NCBI GenBank assembly: GCA_949295465.1
Contig: CASFKY010000017.1
Location: 1-64,000, forward strand
Length of the DNA: 64,000 nt
DNA from: an uncultured Oscillospiraceae bacterium
Lineage (GTDB): Bacteria; Bacillota; Clostridia; Oscillospirales; Ruminococcaceae
Reading direction: 5' to 3'
Part shown: positions 51,957-60,489 of the stretch, one piece after another
How positions within the stretch are numbered: the stretch's first letter is position 1
Layout: every line of letters begins with the position of its first letter
Notes under the pieces: generated by a model
The model's input: only the letters and a program-made list of their open reading frames with translations
Database searches by the model: none
What the model was told of the DNA's origin: nothing
Program-made: the position numbers and the translations under genes

Positions 51957-52070
51957 GGCGGGAGGGCCAAATTCTCCAATTTCCGCAAAAGGGCGGGCAG
52001 TTTGTCCGGCCGCGGCGGGCTGGGCCCAGCGGTCGGGCGGGTTGCAAATGCAAAAAAGCAAATGCCGCCC

Positions 52071-52094
52071 CGCCGCCCGGAATTCCGGGCGGCG
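52071..52094. repeat. 24-base perfect palindrome upstream of the MFS gene
   Basis: CGCCGCCCGGAA followed by its exact complement TTCCGGGCGGCG. On the plus strand CTCTGTTTTC follows, so it might act as a weak attenuator; as DNA it could be an operator. Confidence 0.6.
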
Positions 52095-52158
52095 CTCTGT
52101 TTTCAAAGGCCGCCGTCGGCCCATACTGGGAGGTATACAGCGAGCGGGAGGGATTTTG

Positions 52159-53367
52159 TTGAAGCAAAAAAAACAGGGCAGGGTGAGGGGCCCCGCCATC
52201 CTGGCCGGCGGGGCGGCCATTCAGATTCTCACCGGCATCCCGGCGGCCTGGGGCGTTTTTCAGCCCCCGGTGATGGAGGAATACGGCTTTGAGGAGGGCC
52301 AGGCCAGCCTGGTGCTCAGCTGGCTGGTGGCCTCCTTCGGGGTGGGCTGCGTGATCGGGGGCTTTTTGCAGGACAAGACCAGCCCCCGCTTTGCCGGGCT
52401 GTGGGGCACGGCCCTGCTCACCTTGGGGCTGGGGGCGGCCTGGCTGCTGCCGGGAGGCAGCCCCTTCTGGTTTTACCTGGCCTTCGGCGCGCCGGTGGGC
52501 CTGGGCACCGCCTTCCTCTACCCGGCGGTGATGAGCTGCGCCCAGAAGTGGTTTTCGGGCCGCAAGGGGCTGGCCACCGGGGTGATCGGGGCGGCGGTGG
52601 GGGCTTCGGGGGCCTTCCTCTCCTTTTTTGTCCGCACCGTCTGCCGGGGGGCGGGCATCCGCCGGGCCTTTTTCTGGCTGGGGGTGCTGAGCCTGGCCGT
52701 CTGCGGCTCGGCCAGCCTGCTCTTGCGGGACCCGCCCGGCGCCGGCTCTGAGGCCGCCGCTTCCCCCGGCGAGAGGGACCTGACCCCTGCCGCCATGCTG
52801 CGCACCCGCAACTACTGGCTCTGCACCGCCGGCGTCTGCCTGGCGGCCCCCTCGGTGCTGCTGTTCAGCCCCATCCTGCTGCGGCTGGGCCAGGAGCGGG
52901 GGCTGGAGGAGTCGGCGGCGGTGTGGGCTGTGGTGCTGGGCAGCCTGGGCAGCGCCGGGGGCCGGCTGCTCATGCCCCTGCTCAGCGACAAGATCGGCCG
53001 CAAGGCCGCCGACCTGATCCTGCTGGGGGCCCTGGCCGGGCTGGGGGTGGGCTTTGCCTTTGCCCAAAGCTGGCTCTGGCTGGGCTGCTATGCCCTGCTC
53101 ACCTTCTGCTATTCCGGCCAGGCGGCGCTGCTGCCGGCCTTCGGCACCGACCTGTTCGGCTTTGCCCACGCGGGGGTCAACTACGGATTTTTGGCCCTGG
53201 GCATGAGCGCGGGCAGCATCCTCTTCCCCCTGGCGGCGGCCTGGCTGGGGCTGGAGGCCGGGCGCCACTGGCTGGCGGTGGGGGCCGCGGCGGTGGGCTT
53301 TTGCGCGGTGGGGTGCATCCGCATGCCCCCAAAACCCTCCAAAGGGGCCGGAGGCAAAGCTGCGTGA
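52159..53367 (+). CDS. MFS transporter, oxalate/formate antiporter-like
   Basis: A 402-residue carrier with twelve predicted helices. The first helix contains ILTGIPAAWGVFQPPVMEEYGF, typical of OFA-family members, and the loop LLMPLLSDKIGRKAADL is the MFS conserved loop. The start is TTG at 52159 with GGGAGGG upstream; upstream in-frame extension runs through the palindrome and lacks a ribosome-binding site. The substrate is unknown. It diverges from the B12-riboswitch operon, which could mean a related role. Confidence 0.82.
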   Translation: MKQKKQGRVRGPAILAGGAAIQILTGIPAAWGVFQPPVMEEYGFEEGQASLVLSWLVASFGVGCVIGGFLQDKTSPRFAGLWGTALLTLGLGAAWLLPGGSPFWFYLAFGAPVGLGTAFLYPAVMSCAQKWFSGRKGLATGVIGAAVGASGAFLSFFVRTVCRGAGIRRAFFWLGVLSLAVCGSASLLLRDPPGAGSEAAASPGERDLTPAAMLRTRNYWLCTAGVCLAAPSVLLFSPILLRLGQERGLEESAAVWAVVLGSLGSAGGRLLMPLLSDKIGRKAADLILLGALAGLGVGFAFAQSWLWLGCYALLTFCYSGQAALLPAFGTDLFGFAHAGVNYGFLALGMSAGSILFPLAAAWLGLEAGRHWLAVGAAAVGFCAVGCIRMPPKPSKGAGGKAA

Positions 53368-53517
53368 GGGCCGGCGCAGACCTCCTCCAATTTTAATATC
53401 TGAAAAAGATTGCCCCTGGGCCGAACATTTTCTGGTGGAAAGACCCCAAAAAAGGGCAGGCGGGAGCCCGCCTGCGCACGAATCGGTAGAATTTTGGGGG
53501 TGGGCGGACCAAAATTC

Positions 53518-53546
53518 TTGCAAAAGCGGGGGCGGTTTTCTATAAT
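53518..53546 (+). promoter_or_regulatory. promoter of the NifU-like/GGGtGRT operon
   Basis: TTGCAA at 53518-53523, 17-base spacer, perfect TATAAT at 53541-53546; 76 bases before the first gene. A GCAGGCGGG/CCCGCCTGC hairpin just upstream (53457-53475) has its T tract on the minus side only. Confidence 0.82.
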
Positions 53547-53622
53547 AAAACTTGGTTAGGAAATAAACAAACTCTGAGGAACCTGTTTTTTGGGAATCTT
53601 GAAAGTAAGGGAGTGTACTGTT

Positions 53623-54324
53623 ATGACTTATTCTCATGAAGTAGAACAGATGTGCCCGATCACCAAAGGCCCCCGCCATGGTCCCGCCCCCATCCCGGAG
53701 GAGGGCGCCTGGGTCAAGGCCTACGAGATCAAGGACATCAGCGGCTATACCCACGGCGTGGGCTGGTGCGCGCCCCAGCAGGGCACCTGCAAGCTGAGCC
53801 TGAACGTGAAGAACGGCGTTATTGAGGAGGCCCTGGTGGAGACCATCGGCTGCTCCGGCATGACCCATTCCGCCGCCATGGCCGGCGAGATCCTGCCCGG
53901 CAAGACCATTCTGGAGGCCCTGAACACCGACTTGGTGTGTGACGCCATCAACGTGGCCATGCGGGAGCTGTTCCTCCAGATCGTCTACGGCCGCAGCCAG
54001 ACCGCCTTCAGCGAGGACGGCCTGCCCATCGGCGCCGGACTGGAAGATCTGGGCAAGGGCCTGCGCAGCATGACCGGCACCATCTTCTCCACCCGGGCCA
54101 AGGGCGTGCGCTATCTGGAGCTCACCGAGGGCTATATCCAGAAGCTGGCCCTGGACGCCAACGATGAGGTCATCGGCTATCAGTTTGTCCGTCTGGGCAA
54201 GATGATGGAGGATATCCGCCACGGCAAGGATCCCAAGGAAGCTTATGAAAAGAACGTGGGCACGTATGGCCGGTTCTCTGCCGAGCAGGGCGCCGTCAAA
54301 TACATCGACCCCCGTGAGGAATAA
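53623..54324 (+). CDS. NifU/IscU-like iron-sulfur cluster scaffold-related protein
   Basis: A 233-residue protein related to IscU-type scaffolds. The conserved Cys is in ETIGCSGMTHSAAMAGE (compare GCAAS/GC of scaffolds), with other cysteines in WCAPQQGTC and DLVCDAIN. The rest does not match classic IscU and seems specific to a Clostridia family that always accompanies the GGGtGRT protein encoded 17 bases downstream. The ATG at 53623 has AAGGGAG upstream. Function is not established. Confidence 0.8.
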   Translation: MTYSHEVEQMCPITKGPRHGPAPIPEEGAWVKAYEIKDISGYTHGVGWCAPQQGTCKLSLNVKNGVIEEALVETIGCSGMTHSAAMAGEILPGKTILEALNTDLVCDAINVAMRELFLQIVYGRSQTAFSEDGLPIGAGLEDLGKGLRSMTGTIFSTRAKGVRYLELTEGYIQKLALDANDEVIGYQFVRLGKMMEDIRHGKDPKEAYEKNVGTYGRFSAEQGAVKYIDPREE

Positions 54325-54341
54325 GAGAGGAGGAGACTGCA

Positions 54342-55340
54342 ATGGCAAAATTTGAATCGATGGAACGCCGCATGCCCAAGATCGAGGCGTGCCTCAAGGC
54401 CAACGGCCTGGAATCCCTGGATGCCGCCAACGAGATGCTCCTCGCAAAGGGCATTGACTGCGACAAGATCGTGCGGGGCGTGCAGCCCATCTGCTTTGAC
54501 AACGCCGTCTGGGCCTACACCCTGGGCACCGCCATCGCGGTGAAGCGGGGCCTCAAGTCTGCTTCCGAGTGCGCCGCCGCCATCGGCGAGGGCCTGGAGG
54601 CCTTCACCATCCCCGGCAGCGTGGCCGAGCAGCGGAAGGTGGGCCTGGGCCACGGCAACCTGGGCGCCATGCTGCTCAGCGAGGACACCACTTGCTTCTG
54701 CTTTTTGGCCGGCCATGAGTCCTTCGCGGCCGCCGAGGGCGCCATCGGCATTGCCCGCACCGCCAACAAGGTGCGCAAGACTCCTCTGCGGGTCATCCTG
54801 AACGGCCTGGGCAAGGACGCCGCCTATATCATCAGCCGCATCAACGGCTTCACCTATGTGAAGACCGACTACGACTTCGCCACCGGCGAGCTCAAGGTGG
54901 TGGAGACCAAGGCCTTCAGCCAGGGCGAGCGGGCCGCCGTCAAGTGCTACGGCGCCAACGACGTGCTGGAGGGCGTGGCCATCATGAAGCTGGAGGACGT
55001 GCAGTGCTCCATCACCGGCAACTCCACCAACCCCACCCGGTTCCAGCATCTGGTGGCCGGTACCTACAAGAAGTGGGCCATTGAAAACGGCAAGAAGTAC
55101 TTCTCGGTGGCTTCCGGCGGCGGCACCGGCCGCACCCTGCACCCCGACAACGTGGCCGCCGGCCCCGCCAGCTACGGCCTCACCGACTCCATGGGCCGGA
55201 TGCACAGCGACGCTCAGTTCGCCGGCTCCTCCTCGGTGCCCGCCCATGTGGAGATGATGGGCCTGATCGGCATGGGCAACAACCCCATGGTGGGCGCCAC
55301 CGTGGCCTGCGCCGTGGCTGCCGCCCAGGCTCAGGGCTGA
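54342..55340 (+). CDS. GGGtGRT protein (conserved protein of unknown function)
   Basis: A 332-residue soluble protein named for the motif seen here as ASGGGTGRTLHPDNVAAGPASYG (positions about 261-283). Other conserved parts are GVQPICFDNAVWAYTLG and LGHGNLGAMLLSEDTTCFCFLAGHE. It is a partner of the NifU-like protein, in the same operon with a good AGAGGAGG ribosome-binding site. The codon use is strongly optimised, suggesting high expression. No catalytic activity is known to me. Confidence 0.85.
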   Translation: MAKFESMERRMPKIEACLKANGLESLDAANEMLLAKGIDCDKIVRGVQPICFDNAVWAYTLGTAIAVKRGLKSASECAAAIGEGLEAFTIPGSVAEQRKVGLGHGNLGAMLLSEDTTCFCFLAGHESFAAAEGAIGIARTANKVRKTPLRVILNGLGKDAAYIISRINGFTYVKTDYDFATGELKVVETKAFSQGERAAVKCYGANDVLEGVAIMKLEDVQCSITGNSTNPTRFQHLVAGTYKKWAIENGKKYFSVASGGGTGRTLHPDNVAAGPASYGLTDSMGRMHSDAQFAGSSSVPAHVEMMGLIGMGNNPMVGATVACAVAAAQAQG

Positions 55341-55378
55341 GTTTTTTGCTCCGAAAATCCCTTTTGAACACGGCTTTG

Positions 55379-55422
55379 AGAGGCCGCCGACCCCTTTTTT
55401 GGGGGCCGGCGGCCTCTTTTTT
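55379..55422 (+). terminator. Rho-independent terminator after the GGGtGRT gene
   Basis: GAGGCCGCCG(A)CCCC / GGGGGCCGGCGGCCTC stem followed by six T. The rest of the 345-base gap to the next gene is AT-rich and holds only a promoter. Confidence 0.92.
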
Positions 55423-55576
55423 ATGCTTTTGGGGAGAGGTTTGCGCAGCCAAAAAAAGAACCGCAATACGCCTATTAGCAAACAATATGCCAAATTTGCC
55501 GGGCTGCGGCCTGAAAAACATAGAAAAATAAACAAGAAAATTTAAATTTTGTACACTTTTTTATGGCGTTTGCTGT

Positions 55577-55582
55577 TATAAT
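55577..55582 (+). promoter_or_regulatory. -10 element of the betaine-type importer operon
   Basis: TATAAT at 55577-55582. The -35 candidates (TTGTAC at 55549, ACACTT at 55553) are poorly spaced or weak. The leader is about 100 bases. Confidence 0.5.
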
Positions 55583-55685
55583 ACTGTTAAGACCATGCAG
55601 ACAGAGGACATTTGCCCGGAGGGCGGGCGGCTCGCATGGGAAGGGGAAAGGCCGCATCCGCCCAAGCAAAAGAAAGGAGCTGCGC

Positions 55686-57596
55686 ATGCGAAACAGAAAG
55701 ACAAGGAGGGTCCTGCCTCTGGCGGCTGCCCTGATGGCCGCTTTGATGGCCGGTCTCACCGGCTGCGGGCAGGCAGCGGTGGAACAGAGAGGGAACATCG
55801 TGTTTGCCGACGCCGGGTGGGATTCCAACCGATTCCACAACGCAGTGGCGGGGCTGATCGCCCAGGAGGCCTACGGCTATACCTGGAGCGAGACCACCGG
55901 CAGTACATCCGTGACCGTTGAGGGCGTGAAGAAAAACGAGATCGACGTGAACATGGAGACCTGGAGCGACAATATCGCCACCTATGCGGACGACATTGCC
56001 TCGGGCGCCTATCAGCTGCTGGGCACCAACTTTGATGACAACATCCAGGGCCTGTATGTGCCCCGGTACGTCATCGAGGGCGACGCCGAGCGGGGGATCG
56101 AGCCCATGGCCCCGGACCTGAAAACCGTCAAGGATCTGCTGAATTACGCCGACCTCTTTGTGGATGAGGAGGACCCCAGCCGAGGCCGCATCTACGGCGC
56201 CATCCCCGGCTGGGAGGCCAACGACGTGCTCTACAAAAAGTACGAGCTCTACGGGCTGGACAGCCTGTACAACTACTTCCAGTCCGGCTCGGACGCCTCC
56301 CTTTCCGGCGTGATCTCCTCGGCCTATGAGAAGGGTCAGCCCATCGTGGCCTATTACTGGGACCCCACCTGGCTGCTGGGCAAGTACGATATGGTGCTGC
56401 TGGAGGATGAGCCCTATGTGAACGTGGAGGACTTCAAGGCCGGCAAGACCGCCTTCCCCTCGGTGAAGGTGACCATCACCGTCAGCAATGATTTCTACAA
56501 CAACCCCGAAAACGCGGATTTCTGCGAATTCTTGTCCAACTTCCACAGCTCCAGCGCCCTCACCAATGAGGCGCTGGCCTACATGCAGGACAACGAGGGG
56601 GTCAGCTATACCGACACCGCCCGCTGGTTTTTGGGCCAGCACCCCGAATTGCTGGACGAGTGGCTGCCCGAGGATAAGGCCGAGCTGGTGAAGGCCTCCC
56701 TCACCTCCAGCGGCGCTGCGGCCGGCAGCAATTGGTTCACCGATTTCCCCCTGGTGCTGGATGTGGACCAGGAGGCCATCGACAGCTTGGTGCGGGGCTT
56801 CAGCGAGCGCACCAGCGGCTTCTTTGACGCCATCAAGGGCGGGCTCACCGCCATGATCGGCGGCATTCAGGCCGTGCTCAACATCATGCCCTGGTGGCTG
56901 ATGCTGGCGCTGGTGTTCCTGGGCGGCTGGAAACTCTGCGGCGGCATCCGCAAGGGCATCCTGTACACGGCTCTGCTGGCCCTGGTGGGCCTGTTCGGGC
57001 TGTGGGATCTGATGAACGAGACCCTGGCCATCGTGCTGGCCAGCGTCATCATCTCCCTGGTGCTGGGCTTCCCCCTGGGCGTGCTGGTATCGGCCAGCGC
57101 CAAGGCCGAGCGGATTTTGCGGCCGGTGCTGGATACCATGCAGACCATGCCCGTCTTCGTCTACCTGATCCCGGCCATCCTCTTCTTTGGCCTGGGCAAG
57201 GCCCCCGCCGTCATTGCCACCACCATCTACGCCATTGTGCCGGTTATCCGGCTCACCAGCCACGGCATCCGCCAGGTGGACCGGGAAGTGGTGGAGGCTG
57301 CCCGCAGCTTCGGCGTCACCCGCTGGCAGCTGCTGGTGAAAGTGCAGATCCCCCAGGCCCTGCCCACCATCATGACCGGCGTCAACCAGACTTTGATGAT
57401 GGCCATGGCCATGGTGGTTACCTGCTCCATGATCGGCGCCTCGGGCCTGGGCATGGAAGTGCTGAACGCGGTGAACCGCATCGAGATCGGCCGGGGCATC
57501 ATCGCCGGCTCGGCGGTGGTGATCGTGGCCATCATCATGGACCGCATTACACAGGGCATTGCCCACAGAAGTGAGGAGAAGCGCCATGGCAAATGA
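55686..57596 (+). CDS. Glycine betaine/proline-type ABC transporter: binding protein fused to permease
   Basis: A 636-residue fusion. Residues 1-27 are a lipoprotein signal (LTGC, Cys27); residues about 35-345 are an OpuAC/ProX-like binding domain (IVFADAGWDSNRFHNAVAGLIAQEAYGY); residues about 375-630 form a ProW-like permease with the EAA-type loop (EAARSFGVTRWQLLVKVQIPQALP). In most known fusions the binding domain follows the permease; here it comes first and would be doubly anchored. The start at 55686 follows AAAGGAGC. The ATPase gene overlaps the end by 11 bases. The substrate is likely a quaternary ammonium compound, unproven. Confidence 0.9.
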   Translation: MRNRKTRRVLPLAAALMAALMAGLTGCGQAAVEQRGNIVFADAGWDSNRFHNAVAGLIAQEAYGYTWSETTGSTSVTVEGVKKNEIDVNMETWSDNIATYADDIASGAYQLLGTNFDDNIQGLYVPRYVIEGDAERGIEPMAPDLKTVKDLLNYADLFVDEEDPSRGRIYGAIPGWEANDVLYKKYELYGLDSLYNYFQSGSDASLSGVISSAYEKGQPIVAYYWDPTWLLGKYDMVLLEDEPYVNVEDFKAGKTAFPSVKVTITVSNDFYNNPENADFCEFLSNFHSSSALTNEALAYMQDNEGVSYTDTARWFLGQHPELLDEWLPEDKAELVKASLTSSGAAAGSNWFTDFPLVLDVDQEAIDSLVRGFSERTSGFFDAIKGGLTAMIGGIQAVLNIMPWWLMLALVFLGGWKLCGGIRKGILYTALLALVGLFGLWDLMNETLAIVLASVIISLVLGFPLGVLVSASAKAERILRPVLDTMQTMPVFVYLIPAILFFGLGKAPAVIATTIYAIVPVIRLTSHGIRQVDREVVEAARSFGVTRWQLLVKVQIPQALPTIMTGVNQTLMMAMAMVVTCSMIGASGLGMEVLNAVNRIEIGRGIIAGSAVVIVAIIMDRITQGIAHRSEEKRHGK

Positions 57597-58803
57597 TTCG
57601 ATCCTTCGTATAGAACACGTTTCCAAATTGTACGGGGCCAACAAGAGCGAGGCCATGCAGCTGCTGAGCCAGGGCATGGACAAGGACACCGTCAAGCAGA
57701 AGACCGGCGTCACCACCGCCCTGTGGGATGTGAGCTGTGATGTGAAAAGGGGAGAGATCCTGGCCATCATCGGCCTGTCAGGCAGCGGCAAATCCACCCT
57801 GGTGCGCTGCCTGAACCTGCTGCACCGCCCCACCAGCGGCACCATCTGGTTTGAGGACAGCAACATCGGCGAGCTGAGCAAAAAAGATCTGCTGGATTAC
57901 CGCCGCCGCAAGATCTCCATGGTGTTCCAGAACTTCGGGCTGATGAACCACCGCAGCGTGATGGGCAATGTGGCCTTCGGGCTGGAGATCCGGGGCGTGC
58001 CCACCATCGAGCGGGAAAAGAAGGCCATGGAGATGATCGAGATGGTGGGCCTCAAAGGCTGGGAGCGCCAGCCGGTCACCAGCCTGTCCGGCGGCATGCG
58101 CCAGCGGGTGGGCCTGGCCCGGGCCCTCACCAACGACCCGGAGATCCTGTTGATGGACGAGGCCTTCTCGGCCCTGGACCCCTTGGTGCGCTCGGATATG
58201 CAGTTTGAACTGATGCGCATCCAGAGCCAGCTGAACAAGACCATCGTCTTTATCACCCATGATATGGACGAGGCCTTCAAGCTGGGCGACCGGGTGGCCA
58301 TCATGCAGGACGGCCGGCTCATCCAGATCGATACCCCCGAGCAGATGAGCGCCCACCCCGCCAACGACTATGTGCGCCAGTTCATCGGCAGCGCCGACCG
58401 CTCCAAGGTCATGCGGGCCCAGAACATCATGGTCACCCCGGACTGTGTGGTCCACCTGGGCGAGGGTCCCCAGCACGCCATCCAGGAGATGCGCCGGGCA
58501 GGCGTGTCCTCGGCCTTTGTGCTGGGCCCCAAGATGACCCTGGCCGGGCTGCTCACGGTGGACGGCGCCATCGCCGGTATCCGGGAGCAGGCCTCCATCG
58601 CCGACAAGATGCTCACCGGCCTGCCCACCACCACCCCCGACGCCCTGGTCAGCGACATCCTGCCTCTGGCCGCCGAGACCCGGTTCCCCATCAGCGTCAT
58701 CGACGAAAACGGAACCTTCGTGGGGCTGGTCACCAAGGCCTCGGTGCTCTCCTGCTTTGTGGATTCCCCCGACAGCGTGGAGAAAACCGGCGAGGCATCC
58801 TGA
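57586..58803 (+). CDS. Glycine betaine/proline-type ABC transporter ATP-binding protein with CBS domains
   Basis: A 405-residue OpuAA/ProV-like ATPase. The N-terminal extension (SEAMQLLSQGMDKDTVKQKTG) is typical, then Walker A GLSGSGKST, signature LSGGMRQRVGLARAL, Walker B ILLMDEAFSALD. Two C-terminal CBS domains (about 275-395) may sense ionic strength or nucleotides. The start at 57586 has GTGAGGAG upstream and lies within the end of the permease gene. Confidence 0.93.
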   Translation: MANDSILRIEHVSKLYGANKSEAMQLLSQGMDKDTVKQKTGVTTALWDVSCDVKRGEILAIIGLSGSGKSTLVRCLNLLHRPTSGTIWFEDSNIGELSKKDLLDYRRRKISMVFQNFGLMNHRSVMGNVAFGLEIRGVPTIEREKKAMEMIEMVGLKGWERQPVTSLSGGMRQRVGLARALTNDPEILLMDEAFSALDPLVRSDMQFELMRIQSQLNKTIVFITHDMDEAFKLGDRVAIMQDGRLIQIDTPEQMSAHPANDYVRQFIGSADRSKVMRAQNIMVTPDCVVHLGEGPQHAIQEMRRAGVSSAFVLGPKMTLAGLLTVDGAIAGIREQASIADKMLTGLPTTTPDALVSDILPLAAETRFPISVIDENGTFVGLVTKASVLSCFVDSPDSVEKTGEAS

Positions 58804-58822
58804 AATTTTCTCTCTGTGCCCG

Positions 58823-58852
58823 GCGGCGCCCCTTTGGGGGCGCCGCTTTTTT
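58823..58852 (+). terminator. Rho-independent terminator
   Basis: GCGGCGCCCC / GGGGCGCCGC stem with a TTTG loop, followed by six T. Confidence 0.92.
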
Positions 58853-58866
58853 GCGCAGCGCCGCGA

Positions 58867-58896
58867 TTGACGGGAGAGGGCGGCCGGGGGTATAAT
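58867..58896 (+). promoter_or_regulatory. promoter of the glf operon
   Basis: TTGACG at 58867-58872, 18-base spacer, perfect TATAAT at 58891-58896; 39 bases before the glf start. Confidence 0.82.
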
Positions 58897-58935
58897 AAAA
58901 CAAATGTAAAATGGCCGGCTAAAGGAGAAAGGGAC

Positions 58936-60033
58936 ATGTACGATTATCTGATCGTGGGCGCAGGGCTGTACGGGGCGGTGTTTGCCCGGGAGGCCGCCAG
59001 GGCGGGCAAGAAATGCCTGGTGATCGACAAGCGGGACCACATTGCGGGCAACATTTACACCCAGGAGGTGGAGGGCATCCAGGTGCATCGGTACGGGGCC
59101 CACATCTTCCACACCAACAACCGGCAGGTATGGGAATACCTGGGTCAGTTTGCCGAGTTCAACCGATACACCAACAGCCCGGTGGCCAACTACAAGGGCG
59201 AGATCTACAACATGCCCTTCAACATGAACACCTTCAATAAGCTCTGGGGCGTCATCACCCCGGCCCAGGCCCAGGCCAAGATCCAGGAGCAGCGGGCGGC
59301 GGCGGGGATCACCGAGCCCAAAAACCTGGAAGAACAGGCCATCAGCCTGGTGGGCACCGACATCTATGAGAAGCTGGTGAAGGGCTACACCGAAAAGCAG
59401 TGGGGCCGCCCCTGCAACCAGCTGCCGGCCTTTATCATCAAGCGGCTGCCGGTGCGGTTCATCTACGACAACAACTATTTCAACGCCCTGTACCAGGGCA
59501 TCCCGGTGGGCGGATACACCGCCATGGTCCAGCGGATGCTGGAGGGCATCGAGGTGCGCCTGGGGCAGGACTACCTGGCCGACAAGGCCGGGTGGGACGC
59601 CCAGGCGGAGCGGGTGGTGTACACCGGGCCCATCGACGCCTATTTCGGCAGCTGCTACGGCCCGCTGGAATATCGGAGCGTACGGTTTGAGACCGAGGTA
59701 CTGGACATGCCCAACTACCAGGGGAACGCGGTGGTGAACTACACCGACGCCGAGACCCCCTACACCCGGATCATCGAGCACAAGCACTTTGAGTTCGGCA
59801 CCCAGCCCAAGACGGTGATCAGCCGGGAGTACTCGGCGGAGTGGAAGCCGGGGGAGGAGCCCTACTACCCGGTGAACGACGAGAAGAACGGGAAGCTCTA
59901 CGCCCGCTACAAGGCCCTGGCCGACCGGGAGGAAAAGACCATCTTCGGGGGCCGGCTGGGCGAGTACAAGTACTACGACATGGACAAAGTGGTGGAAGTG
60001 GCGCTGGCAAAGGCAGCCCGGGCGCTGGGGTGA
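58936..60033 (+). CDS. glf: UDP-galactopyranose mutase
   Basis: A 365-residue flavoenzyme converting UDP-galactopyranose to UDP-galactofuranose for surface glycans. The FAD-binding IVGAGLYGAVFAREAA and the following DKRDHIAGNIYT are clear, with RYGAHIFHTNN, YTEKQWGRP and the C-terminal FGGRLGEYKYYDMDKVVEVAL typical of Glf. The ATG at 58936 follows AAAGGAGAAAGG. First gene of a short nucleotide-sugar cassette. Confidence 0.95.
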   Translation: MYDYLIVGAGLYGAVFAREAARAGKKCLVIDKRDHIAGNIYTQEVEGIQVHRYGAHIFHTNNRQVWEYLGQFAEFNRYTNSPVANYKGEIYNMPFNMNTFNKLWGVITPAQAQAKIQEQRAAAGITEPKNLEEQAISLVGTDIYEKLVKGYTEKQWGRPCNQLPAFIIKRLPVRFIYDNNYFNALYQGIPVGGYTAMVQRMLEGIEVRLGQDYLADKAGWDAQAERVVYTGPIDAYFGSCYGPLEYRSVRFETEVLDMPNYQGNAVVNYTDAETPYTRIIEHKHFEFGTQPKTVISREYSAEWKPGEEPYYPVNDEKNGKLYARYKALADREEKTIFGGRLGEYKYYDMDKVVEVALAKAARALG

Positions 60034-60050
60034 AGACCAGGGGAATTGTT

Positions 60051-60479
60051 ATGAAAAACGTCAGACTCATAGATTTTCGCTATATTCAGGACCCGGACGA
60101 CGCCGAATTTTACGGGGGACTGGTGCCCATTGAGGGCACAAGGGATATCCCCTTTGCCATCAAGCGGGTCTATACCATCTCGGGGATGCAGCCGGGGGCC
60201 CGGCGGGGCTATCACTCCCACCGGGATCTGGAGCAGGTGCTCATCGCCCTGGGAGGTTCCATCAAGATCTTGGTGAAAACCCCCTTTGAGGAGGAGGTCA
60301 TCACCCTGGACAGCCCTGCCAAGGGGCTGTACATCGGCCCCATGATCTGGCGGGAGATGTTCGATTTTTCGCCCAATTCCACCCTTCTGGTGCTGGCCAG
60401 CAAATACTACAACGAAGGGGACTACCTGCGGGAGTACGGCCCCTATGAAAAGGAAGCCCGGGAATATTTTTCAAAATGA
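60051..60479 (+). CDS. WxcM-like/FdtA-type sugar 3,4-ketoisomerase (cupin)
   Basis: A 142-residue cupin. The family string [22 protein letters not shown] contains the metal/catalytic histidines, and [12 protein letters not shown] and [14 protein letters not shown] are shared with FdtA and WxcM N-terminal domains. FdtA isomerises dTDP-4-keto-6-deoxyglucose on the way to 3-amino-3,6-dideoxyhexoses. Its adjacent DegT aminotransferase supports that role. The upstream dehydratase (RmlB-like) is not in the window. Confidence 0.86.
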   Translation: MKNVRLIDFRYIQDPDDAEFYGGLVPIEGTRDIPFAIKRVYTISGMQPGARRGYHSHRDLEQVLIALGGSIKILVKTPFEEEVITLDSPAKGLYIGPMIWREMFDFSPNSTLLVLASKYYNEGDYLREYGPYEKEAREYFSK

Positions 60480-60489
60480 GGGAAAACCC

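Noticed and set aside
53457..53475. Terminator for the MFS gene
   Set aside because: The hairpin GCAGGCGGG/CCCGCCTGC has its T run only on the minus strand, where no gene ends. No clear MFS terminator was found.
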